Below, piece by piece: positions 1-8,343 of a stretch of DNA of 64,000 nucleotides (positions within the stretch are counted from its first letter, which is position 1; every line of letters begins with the position of its first letter). The notes below the pieces were generated by a model that was not told the DNA's origin, did no database searches, and worked only from the letters and a program-made list of their open reading frames with translations. A program made the position numbers and the translations under genes. Origin of the DNA: Sphingobacterium spiritivorum (GTDB lineage Bacteria; Bacteroidota; Bacteroidia; Sphingobacteriales; Sphingobacteriaceae). Where the stretch lies: assembly GCF_016724845.1 (NCBI RefSeq), contig NZ_CP068082.1, positions 1,984,001 through 2,048,000 on the forward strand, written 5' to 3'.

Positions 1-2099
1 CTGTAGGTACTCATTTTGGATTGGAGGTTCCTCTGGCAAGGATCCGGCAAATCTGTCATACCGATAGTAAGGGCACCAATGTTCTGGGCATAATACAGGG
101 GCTACAGAGCATGGGATTCGATGCCAAAGGAGTCAAGGCAACAGTCCGGTCTCTTTCCGGAATACCTCTTCCTGCTATTGCACATCTTATTCTAAAAAAC
201 AAACTCCATCATTATGTCGTCATTTATGAGGTGACTAAAGACAAGGTCTCTGTCATGAATCCTGCTCATGGAAAAATGGAACGGTTCAGCATTCAGGAAT
301 TTGCAGAAATATGGACAGGAGTCCTTATTATGATGGAGCCGAATGAATTTTTCCGGCAAAAGAAGGAGAAGATCAGTAATTATTCCCGGTTCTGGAACCT
401 GATCAAACCACATAAGACAATGGCCATACCAGCGCTGCTTGGCGCACTGGTATATACTATACTTGGTCTTTCCATGTCCATTTATATACAGAAAATAACA
501 GATGAGGTGCTTGTTGACGGAAACCTCCGTTTACTCAACCTGCTCTCCTTAATCATGATTGTGATCCTGTTATTTCAGCTCTTTATAGGTTCCATGAAAA
601 GCATCATGGTACTAAAGACCGGCCAGCGTATAGACCGTTATCTGATTCTGGGGTATTACAAGCATTTGCTGCAGTTGCCTCAGCGTTTTTTTGATACCAT
701 GAAAGTCGGCGAAATTATTTCCCGGGTGAATGATGCGGTCAAAATAAGAACTTTTATCAACGATGTCTCCATTCAGATTGTTGTGAACGTATTTATTATC
801 CTTTTTTCGTTTACACTGATGTTTACCTATTACTGGAAGCTGGCCCTTATTATCATGTTGGTTATTCCTTTATACCTGTTTATTTACTGGATTTCCAATA
901 AACTCAATAAGAAGGTAGAGCGAAGAATGATGGAAGATGCAGCTGATCTGGAATCTCATATGGTAGAATCCTTACACGCCATCAGCACAATCAAACAGTT
1001 TGGAGTAGAGAATTATGCCAATAAGAAAACCGACAGTAACTTCAGTAAACTACTCGGCACCATCTACAACTCTGTGATGAATACCCTGTTCTCTACAAAT
1101 GCTTCAGAGTTTTTATCTAAACTATTTACCATTATACTCCTGTGGATAGGTACGCGATATGTAATAGATCGTTCCATCACACCCGGAGAATTGTTATCAT
1201 TCTATGCTTTGATTGGTTACTTTACAGGGCCTGTATCGCAACTTATCGGCACAAACAAGGCCATACAGAATGCGCTCATTGCTGCAGACAGATTATTCGA
1301 GATCATGGATCTGGAACGGGAAGAGTTAACAGGCAAAACGGACTTGTCCGCAGATTCTATAGGAGATATTAAATTAGAAGAAGTATCCTTTAGCTATGGA
1401 TCTCGCGCGCCTGTTTTCAAGGATTTTTCATGCACATTCAAAAAAGGACAGACAACAGCTGTTGTAGGAGAAAGCGGCTCCGGAAAAACGACTTTAGCAG
1501 CACTGATACAGCATATCTATCCGATCAACAACGGAAAAATATCCATTGGTTCCAGCAATATCAGCCAAATCAGCAGGCATTCACTCCGAAATCTCATTTC
1601 TATAGTTCCACAACAAGTAGATCTCTTTTCCGGAAATGTTATTGAAAATATAGCACTCGGAGAAGATTCTCCGGACCTTAGCCGCATTGTTGATATTACG
1701 ACATCACTGGGTATCCTGCCTTTTATCGAAAAATTACCTGAGGGTTTTGAAACACATCTGGGCGAAAACGGAGCTGTATTATCCGGCGGCCAAAAACAAC
1801 GGATCGCTATAGCGCGGGCACTTTACAAAGATCCTGAAATCCTTATTCTGGATGAGGCTACATCTTCACTGGATACGGAATCCGAACTGCTGATACAACA
1901 GACTCTTACGCAATTCAAAGCACTGGGCAAGACTATGATAGTCATCGCACACCGTCTCAGTACAATTGCCCATGCAGATACAATCATGGTGCTCAAAGAC
2001 GGCAAACTGATCGAAGAAGGAAATCATCAGCAGTTACTCCAGCAAGATAGCACATACCGTTCAATGTGGCAGAAACAAAGCCTGTTCATTCAGAATTAA
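1..2099 (+). CDS. C39-peptidase ABC exporter, 5'-truncated by the window
   Basis: Bacteriocin/peptide-type ABC exporter of the inner membrane: an N-terminal C39 cysteine peptidase domain would trim a double-glycine leader, six membrane segments form the pore and a C-terminal ATPase drives export. The frame is already open at base 3 (VGTHFGLEVPLARIRQ), so the true start and the catalytic Cys lie upstream; the TTG at 21 is not a start. Counting from that TTG, the peptidase His region (HHYVVIYEV) is near residue 63, Walker A GESGSGKT near 483, signature LSGGQKQRIAIARAL near 587, Walker B ILILDEATSSLDTES near 611 and the H-loop VIAHRLST near 643. The site that usually reads DP after the His strand reads MNPAHG here. 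The cargo is unknown; a HlyD-type partner could lie outside the window. The family call is firm. Confidence 0.93.
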   Translation, partial: VGTHFGLEVPLARIRQICHTDSKGTNVLGIIQGLQSMGFDAKGVKATVRSLSGIPLPAIAHLILKNKLHHYVVIYEVTKDKVSVMNPAHGKMERFSIQEFAEIWTGVLIMMEPNEFFRQKKEKISNYSRFWNLIKPHKTMAIPALLGALVYTILGLSMSIYIQKITDEVLVDGNLRLLNLLSLIMIVILLFQLFIGSMKSIMVLKTGQRIDRYLILGYYKHLLQLPQRFFDTMKVGEIISRVNDAVKIRTFINDVSIQIVVNVFIILFSFTLMFTYYWKLALIIMLVIPLYLFIYWISNKLNKKVERRMMEDAADLESHMVESLHAISTIKQFGVENYANKKTDSNFSKLLGTIYNSVMNTLFSTNASEFLSKLFTIILLWIGTRYVIDRSITPGELLSFYALIGYFTGPVSQLIGTNKAIQNALIAADRLFEIMDLEREELTGKTDLSADSIGDIKLEEVSFSYGSRAPVFKDFSCTFKKGQTTAVVGESGSGKTTLAALIQHIYPINNGKISIGSSNISQISRHSLRNLISIVPQQVDLFSGNVIENIALGEDSPDLSRIVDITTSLGILPFIEKLPEGFETHLGENGAVLSGGQKQRIAIARALYKDPEILILDEATSSLDTESELLIQQTLTQFKALGKTMIVIAHRLSTIAHADTIMVLKDGKLIEEGNHQQLLQQDSTYRSMWQKQSLFIQN

Positions 2100-2266
2100 A
2101 GAATATGCATAATCACCGTGCTGCCAAATAACTCTACTCACCTGCGAATCAGATTGTTTAAGCCTAAAAAAATCAGCTTTGAAACCGTTGATAAGATGAA
2201 CAAATATTCTTGTTTCCAAAAAAACCAGATTAAGAAAAAAACAATCAAAACAAAAACCAAAATCAT

Positions 2267-2274
2267 TAGATTTG
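2267..2274 (+). promoter_or_regulatory. -7 element (TAGATTTG) of the AraC gene
   Basis: Exact match to the Bacteroidota -7 consensus TAnnTTTG, 30 nt before the ATG at 2305. It overlaps the TTG at 2272, which makes that TTG unlikely as the start codon. No clear -33 TTG is seen at the right distance. Confidence 0.5.
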
Positions 2275-2304
2275 GAATTGATCAACCAAAATAATACTGA
2301 GGTT

Positions 2305-3174
2305 ATGCTTTCCGATATTTATAGAGAAAAATCGCCATTGTCCGAGCAAGATTGTTTTGTCGTATTTGACCGCAGAAAATCCTCGTTCACATTTCCTGTA
2401 CATATCCATCCGGAATATGAGATTAACTATGTGGAAGGGGCATCAGGAGCATTGCGTATTATCGGAGATTCCATAGAGAATATCGGAGAGAAAGATCTGG
2501 TACTGATTGCCAATCCGGAGCTCAAACATGCCTGGAAAGACGGAGACTGCACATCCACCAATATTCATGAGATTACCATCCAGTTTCATCCCTCCTTAAT
2601 CGAACAATGTCTGGATAAGAAACAATTTCAGAGTATTCAGCAATTGTTTGCCCGTGCGTCGAAAGGGGTTCATTTTGGTGCTGCAACAATAGAAAAAGTC
2701 CTCCCTTTACTTCGGATCATTACAATGGAAAAGGACGGATTTTATGCCGTAATGAAGTTGTTTATTCTTCTTTATGAATTGTCAAAAGGGGACGACCTGC
2801 GCGAACTCTCCAGTGAAACCACTATAGAAATGACAAAAAATGAGATTTTGCTACACAAACTTCAAAACTACGTATCTTCTAATATTGCAGAAGTAATCCG
2901 GCTTCCCGAAGCTGCAGACGCATTGAACATGAGCCGATCCACTTTTGCCCGTTTTATCAAATGCAATACGGCAATGAATTTTACAGATTACCTTCTGGAT
3001 TTCAGAATAAATATGGCAACACGCAAACTAAAGGATGCAGCACCTATATCCGAGGTTGTCAGTCTTTGTGGTTTTAACAGTATTTCTTATTTCTATCGGG
3101 TCTTTAAAAAAGCAAAAGGCATTACACCTGCCGAATTCAGAGACAACAGCAAAAATCAGCAGTTGATTATTTAA
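2305..3174 (+). CDS. AraC-family transcriptional regulator
   Basis: Cytoplasmic DNA-binding regulator of about 289 residues. The first ~110 residues look like the cupin-type sensor of AraC proteins (FPVHIHPEYEINYVEG), followed by a helical linker. The last ~95 residues form the double helix-turn-helix (LPEAADALNMSRSTFARFIK, then ISEVVSLCGFNSISYFYRVF, ending KGITPAEFRDN). I chose the ATG at 2305 because the upstream TTG at 2272 lies inside a -7 box. It is transcribed towards a SusC/SusD operon and most likely controls it; its inducer would be a sugar or oligosaccharide, which is inference. Repeated TTCAAT dyads in the following gap are candidate binding sites. Confidence 0.9.
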   Translation: MLSDIYREKSPLSEQDCFVVFDRRKSSFTFPVHIHPEYEINYVEGASGALRIIGDSIENIGEKDLVLIANPELKHAWKDGDCTSTNIHEITIQFHPSLIEQCLDKKQFQSIQQLFARASKGVHFGAATIEKVLPLLRIITMEKDGFYAVMKLFILLYELSKGDDLRELSSETTIEMTKNEILLHKLQNYVSSNIAEVIRLPEAADALNMSRSTFARFIKCNTAMNFTDYLLDFRINMATRKLKDAAPISEVVSLCGFNSISYFYRVFKKAKGITPAEFRDNSKNQQLII

Positions 3175-3605
3175 ATGCTGCTAAACCTCCGCTATATTTT
3201 TGCATTCGTACAAAACAACCTTCCCATAAGAGTAAATAGTTCAATAAAATTGAGCTAATTGTACAATTATAATCACACAAATGAAGTTTAAAACACTATT
3301 TATCAGAATCTTAAAAGAAATCCAAGTCTTTCAAATACGACAAAAACTTGTCTGCATAAGAACTAATTTTTTGCAGAGATAAGAACTCCTGCTCTCTCTT
3401 TTAACATTTCCCCATCAAATAAAGATTAAAAAGTTCAATCCGATTGAAGCAATAGTTCAATTTACGGAATATGTTTTCCTGTAGTTTAGCTCCGGACAAA
3501 TTCCAAAAACACTCCGGATAGACTAATACACACAGATCATGAAGTCAGTACATCCTCCGGTTGTTTAGGAAAACACAACCATCAACCCAGAAAATTATAA
3601 ACCGT
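3175..3605. promoter_or_regulatory. Regulatory gap before susC with TTCAAT dyads
   Basis: About 430 bases without a gene. It holds a dyad TTCAAT-aaa-ATTGAG (3240-3254), a perfect 14-bp palindrome TAATTGTACAATTA (3256-3269), a second perfect dyad TTCAAT-ccg-ATTGAA (3434-3448) and a lone TTCAAT half-site (3456-3461) 22 bp after the previous one. These are plausible AraC-type operators for the SusC operon. A TATTTTTG motif at 3195-3202 is too far from the gene to call as its promoter. No terminator hairpin was found after the AraC gene. Confidence 0.4.
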
Positions 3606-6600
3606 ATGAGAAGAATTATTTTAATACTCTTGCTTGGAGTCTGTAGTCTATATGCTTGGGCGCAGCAGGCTATCACTGTCAAAGGGACAGTCAGAGACAA
3701 AGAAAACAAGCCTGTAATCGGAGCAACAGTTGCCGTAAAAGGCAGTTCCGAAGGTACAAAAACAGATGTTGACGGAAATTTCACGATCAGCATCCCGCAA
3801 GGCAAAATACTCCAGTTTTCGTATGTAGGTAAGCAAAAATCTGAACTTACCGTCTCAGACGCATCCTTTTTACAGATTACTTTAGAAGAAGATAATCAGC
3901 TGGACGAAGTCGTTGTCGTCGGGTACGGAACAGTCAAAAGACGAGACCTGACCGGCGCCGTAGCTTCCGTGACAGGCAAAGATCTTCAGGCTGATGTTGC
4001 AAAAAGTGCCAGCGGAGCTTTGCAAGGCAGGATCGCCGGTGTCACCGTATCTAATACAGGAGGTCAGCCCGGCTCTGGTATGAGCATCAATGTCCGGGGA
4101 CTTAGTTCCTTAGGAGCCAACACCCCTCTATATGTCATCGATGGTGTATACGGGAATATCAACATGGTAGATCCTGCTGATATTGCGTCTCTGGAAGTAC
4201 TCAAAGATGCTTCTGCGGCTGCTATTTACGGTTCAAGAGCCGCAAATGGTGTAGTGCTCATCACCACCAAAAGCGGCAAAAAGGAAATGGCTCCCACGAT
4301 CAATGTAAACTTCTATTCGGGCGTTCAGCATATTACCAAAAAACTGGGCGTGCTGGATGCACAACAGTGGAAAACGATAATGAAACAATCAGGCTATCTT
4401 CCTCAGGAGGCAGTAGACTATCAGGGTACCGGAACCAACTGGCAGGATGAAGTATACAGAACAGCTCCCGTAACTAAAGCCAATGTTGGTATTACTGGCG
4501 GATCACAACAGGCTACTTACAGCTTATCTGCCGGATATATCAATCAGAAAGGGATTCTGATCAACTCTGGTTACGATGCGTTCAATATCCGGTCTAAAAA
4601 CACCTTTTCCTTTTTTAATGACAACTTCAGATTAGGCAATACCCTATTGCTGAAAACATCTAATAAAGATATCAACAGATTAACGATTACAGATGCACTT
4701 CGTCAAAACCCTCTGATGCCTGTCTATGATGCAGATCAGCTTGGCGGATACGCAGGTATTTCACCATGGATGAAAAACATGGACAATCCTGTAGGTGCCT
4801 CACGTCTGTTTGACAATGAAGTACATAGCACAGAAATATTGTTCAATGCTTATGCAGAGGTGGATCTGTGGCTGAAGGGATTGAAATACAAACTCAACTT
4901 TGGTTATAACAAAGACAATGGACGCAACTATGCTTATAATGCGCCATACGATTTTGGTTCCGGAGCAGTTCAGTCAAAGTTAAACGAATCGGCATTTTTT
5001 GAAAATCAATGGTTGCTGGAACATACCCTGCATTACGACAATACCTTTGAAAAACATACCGTATCTGCACTATTGGGTTATTCTTCCCAGAAAAATTCGA
5101 ATCGCGGATTTGGTGCCGGACGTAGTGATATTCCGTTCGGAACCAACTCCATAGGTGCAGGCTCTACAACACAGCAAACCACTTCAGGTCAGCTTCAGGA
5201 ATATGCCTTGCTGTCTCAGTTTGCCAGAGCAATGTATAGCTATGATTCACGCTATATGTTGACTGCATCTGTACGAAGAGATGGTTCTTCAAGATTTGCA
5301 GACGGCCACAGATATGGAATATTTCCCTCGGTATCAGTCGGCTGGAACATCATGAACGAAAGTTTCTTTGCTCAGGCTAAGAACAAAATCAGCGAACTGA
5401 AACTACGGGCCAGCTACGGAATTCTGGGGAATCAGGAAATCGGAAATTATGCAACACAGAATATCAGCTCCAGCGGCATCAATTACATCCAGGGAGGAAC
5501 ATGGTGGATGGGAAGCAATACCGGCGTGACATGGGTTTCTCCTAAAAACCTGACATGGGAAGAGACTAAAACAAGTAATGTGGGATTGGATGTAAGCATT
5601 CTGAACGGCAAGTTTGGCTTGAATGCGGATTATTATGTCCAGGAGACGAATGATGTGTTGCTGAGCATCGCTATGCCAAGCTCTGCAGGTATGAACGGAA
5701 GCCCCACTATGAATGCGGGCGTAATTCAGAATAAAGGATTTGAACTTTTATTAAATCACAAGAATAATGTCGGTGAAGTACACTACAACATTGCCGTGAA
5801 TGCATCGACCGTAAAAAACAAGGTCAAGGCCGTGACTGTCGGATCCACTCAGGAGTTTGGCGGTTATAATCCTCAGGGAGAAGGCACTATCACCTGGGCA
5901 AAGGTCGGTGATCCAATTGGTGCCTTCTATCTGATAAAAACCAATGGCCTGTTTCAATCTGAGGAAGAAGTAAAAGCCCATACAACTCAGAATGGTCAGC
6001 TTATTCAGCCGGATGCAAAACCGGGAGATATCCGCTTTGTAGATTTCAACGGAGATGGCAAGATCACAGATGATGACCGGCAATATGCGGGAAGTCCGTT
6101 TCCGGATTTCAACTATGGAATCAGAGGAAATGTTTCCTATAAAGGAATTGATCTGGGTATATTTTTCGACGGGATGGCGGGAAATAAAATATATAACTAT
6201 ACCCGGGCACGGATGGAGTCTATGAATGAATTTACCAATTTCGGTTCCAATGTAGAAAATGCATGGACCGAACAGAACAGAGATACGGATGTACCTCGTT
6301 TCACACAGGAGGATAAAAACAAAAATAGCAGGAGAGTCAGTGACCGTTGGTTAGAAAGCGGTTCTTTCTTCAGACTCAAAACACTGGAAATCGGTTATAC
6401 ATTCAATACGCAGTGGGTAAGCAAAGCGAAGTTCAAAAATCTTCGTCTCTTCGCTGCTGCTGACAATCTTTTCACGTCGACCAAATACAAAGGATATACA
6501 CCTGATCTCGGACAGAATGACGATCAGAACGGTGGAGGCTCAAGTACGATGTCCAGAGGCACAGATCATGGACGATTCCCATTAGCCAGAACAATTATGA

Positions 6601-6623
6601 TCGGTCTGCAAGCGAATTTCTAA
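3606..6623 (+). CDS. SusC/RagA-family TonB-dependent outer-membrane transporter
   Basis: Outer-membrane importer of about 1005 residues that forms a pedal-bin complex with SusD and takes up oligosaccharides using TonB energy. The sequence shows a signal peptide (MRRIILILLLGVCSLYAWAQ), a CarboxypepD_reg domain (VKGTVRDKENKPVIGATVAV), a TonB-box-like stretch (LDEVVVVGYGTVKRRDLTGA), the plug (LYVIDGVYGN, AAIYGSRAANGVVLITTKSG) and a long barrel ending in LQANF with the usual C-terminal aromatic residue. I used the ATG at 3606 rather than the TTG at 3561, as it begins the signal peptide directly. SusD follows after 17 bases. The ligand is not readable from sequence; the GH130 neighbour suggests a mannose-containing glycan. 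Confidence 0.96.
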   Translation: MRRIILILLLGVCSLYAWAQQAITVKGTVRDKENKPVIGATVAVKGSSEGTKTDVDGNFTISIPQGKILQFSYVGKQKSELTVSDASFLQITLEEDNQLDEVVVVGYGTVKRRDLTGAVASVTGKDLQADVAKSASGALQGRIAGVTVSNTGGQPGSGMSINVRGLSSLGANTPLYVIDGVYGNINMVDPADIASLEVLKDASAAAIYGSRAANGVVLITTKSGKKEMAPTINVNFYSGVQHITKKLGVLDAQQWKTIMKQSGYLPQEAVDYQGTGTNWQDEVYRTAPVTKANVGITGGSQQATYSLSAGYINQKGILINSGYDAFNIRSKNTFSFFNDNFRLGNTLLLKTSNKDINRLTITDALRQNPLMPVYDADQLGGYAGISPWMKNMDNPVGASRLFDNEVHSTEILFNAYAEVDLWLKGLKYKLNFGYNKDNGRNYAYNAPYDFGSGAVQSKLNESAFFENQWLLEHTLHYDNTFEKHTVSALLGYSSQKNSNRGFGAGRSDIPFGTNSIGAGSTTQQTTSGQLQEYALLSQFARAMYSYDSRYMLTASVRRDGSSRFADGHRYGIFPSVSVGWNIMNESFFAQAKNKISELKLRASYGILGNQEIGNYATQNISSSGINYIQGGTWWMGSNTGVTWVSPKNLTWEETKTSNVGLDVSILNGKFGLNADYYVQETNDVLLSIAMPSSAGMNGSPTMNAGVIQNKGFELLLNHKNNVGEVHYNIAVNASTVKNKVKAVTVGSTQEFGGYNPQGEGTITWAKVGDPIGAFYLIKTNGLFQSEEEVKAHTTQNGQLIQPDAKPGDIRFVDFNGDGKITDDDRQYAGSPFPDFNYGIRGNVSYKGIDLGIFFDGMAGNKIYNYTRARMESMNEFTNFGSNVENAWTEQNRDTDVPRFTQEDKNKNSRRVSDRWLESGSFFRLKTLEIGYTFNTQWVSKAKFKNLRLFAAADNLFTSTKYKGYTPDLGQNDDQNGGGSSTMSRGTDHGRFPLARTIMIGLQANF

Positions 6624-6640
6624 CACTTAAAAAGTAAAAC

Positions 6641-8266
6641 ATGAAAACCACTATATTAAAAAATATATCATTTGCTGCGATAGTCGCACTATCCCTATCG
6701 GGCTGCAAATCAGACTTTTTAGATCTGGTCAATCCAAATCAGGCTGTTGAAGAAACATTCTGGACATCAGAAGCTAATGCACAGGCTGCCTTAGCAACGG
6801 TTTACTCGCCGATACGGGGACAGATGTACGGATATTTTGGCGGATACACCGGATGGCATACCATGAACAGGGCCGATGATGTATGGTTTATATTGGGCGA
6901 AGAAATCCTGAACTGGGAACCGGCTACCTATACCAATACGGCCAATACGGCCGAAAGCGATTTCGGAAGATTATACAATTGTATCAACAGAGCAAATGTC
7001 GTACTCAAAAATATACGGAATGTTCCAATGAGTGAAAATAAGATAAATGAGCTGTATGCAGAAGCCAGTTTTCTGAGAGGTTATGCTTATTTTCTACTTG
7101 CCAGCAACTTTGGGGATGTGCCTATACGCCTGCTCCCTGCAGGCGAGAGCTCTGATGAGATCATGAAAAAATCTTCCCCTGAGGAAGAAGTCTGGAAACA
7201 GGTTGCAGAAGATTTCAAGACCGCAAAAGAATATCTGCCTGTTACAAGGCCGGCTGCAGAAGCAGGGCGTGTGACCAAAGGTGCTGCTATCGCTTACTTA
7301 GGTAAGACTTATCTTTTCATGAAGCGTTATCCGGAAGCGGAAGCGGAGCTGGCAACCATTATGAAAGCTCCGTACAACTACGATCTGGTTGAAAACTTCG
7401 AAGACAACTTTACCGAATATAAGGAACTCAACAAAGAATCCATATTTGAGCTTATCTATGACGGCAGTTTCGGCAGCGGTTCATGGGGATCTGAAGAATC
7501 GACCAGTACGCAAGGTTTTGTGATTGCCAACTTTGTCGGTCCGCAGGGAACAGGAGGGTGGTTCAAGTGGATGCCAACCGCCTCCATTGTCAAAAGCTTC
7601 ACAGCAGAAGAGCGCCCTGCGGGATCAAACTCCCGATTTGACAAACGAATGTACACCAGTCTTTTCTGGAAGCATTCAGACTTCGAATCGACTGTTCCGG
7701 ATGGTGCATGGTTCGGGAATATGTCATTTGACAAAATATGGGAAGCATGTGCAACCAAACGCCTTCGCGGAGAGCCGGATTTCCCAACTATAAATGCTGT
7801 AAAAGGCAGGTTCTTGATTAAAAAGTTTACCAACTTTTATAAAAATGAAGCCGATGCTAACAGCATGTACAATCAACAAAACCAAAATAATAATCTTCGT
7901 GTAATGCGCTATGCCGAGGTCCTGCTGATGCATGCGGAAGCCTGTATCAAGACGGGTAAACTGGGAGACGCAGCAGCGGATCTTACACGTATTCGAAACC
8001 GTGCAGGACTGGCATCAAAGACCTGGGCTAATGCTGATGAATTATGGAAAGAAATGATCCATCAGAACGAACTGGAATTCTTCTTTGAGGGTCACCGCTT
8101 TTTTGACCTGAAACGTTGGTACTCTTACGACCAGATGAAGCAAATCCTTGTAACCAACAAAAAACAAGGGGCAGAGAATTTTCAGGCAAGACACTATTAT
8201 CTTCCTATACCACAGGGAGAGATGAATACAAATACAGCGATCCAGCAACATCCGCTCTGGAGATAA
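6641..8266 (+). CDS. SusD/RagB-family surface lipoprotein
   Basis: Glycan-binding lid of the SusC transporter, 541 residues, anchored in the outer membrane. It has a lipoprotein signal (VALSLSGC, Cys at residue ~22) followed by the typical SusD start (KSDFLDLVNPNQ). The N-terminal helical repeat region (YAEASFLRGYAYFLLASNFGDVPI) and the C-terminal ending with FEGHRFFDLKRW and HYYLPIPQGEMNTN are family hallmarks. It lies 17 bases after SusC, and a hairpin with a short T-run follows its stop. The family is certain; the ligand is not known. Confidence 0.96.
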   Translation: MKTTILKNISFAAIVALSLSGCKSDFLDLVNPNQAVEETFWTSEANAQAALATVYSPIRGQMYGYFGGYTGWHTMNRADDVWFILGEEILNWEPATYTNTANTAESDFGRLYNCINRANVVLKNIRNVPMSENKINELYAEASFLRGYAYFLLASNFGDVPIRLLPAGESSDEIMKKSSPEEEVWKQVAEDFKTAKEYLPVTRPAAEAGRVTKGAAIAYLGKTYLFMKRYPEAEAELATIMKAPYNYDLVENFEDNFTEYKELNKESIFELIYDGSFGSGSWGSEESTSTQGFVIANFVGPQGTGGWFKWMPTASIVKSFTAEERPAGSNSRFDKRMYTSLFWKHSDFESTVPDGAWFGNMSFDKIWEACATKRLRGEPDFPTINAVKGRFLIKKFTNFYKNEADANSMYNQQNQNNNLRVMRYAEVLLMHAEACIKTGKLGDAAADLTRIRNRAGLASKTWANADELWKEMIHQNELEFFFEGHRFFDLKRWYSYDQMKQILVTNKKQGAENFQARHYYLPIPQGEMNTNTAIQQHPLWR

Positions 8267-8297
8267 TAAGAACAAGTACTAATGCAATCATAAAACC

Positions 8298-8331
8298 AGA
8301 CAGGGGGCAGTAAAATGTTCCCTGTCTTTTA
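8298..8331 (+). terminator. Hairpin with short T-run after susD
   Basis: Arms AGACAGGG (8298-8305) and CCCTGTCT (8320-8327) enclose a 14-nt loop and are followed by TTTTA. It looks like a partial intrinsic terminator placed between SusD and the next gene of the same operon, and would lower downstream expression. Confidence 0.55.
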
Positions 8332-8343
8332 TCACAAAACATT

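Noticed and set aside
3195..3202. TATTTTTG as the susC promoter
   Set aside because: It fits the -7 consensus but lies about 400 bases before the gene and lacks a -33 box, so it may be a chance match in AT-rich DNA.
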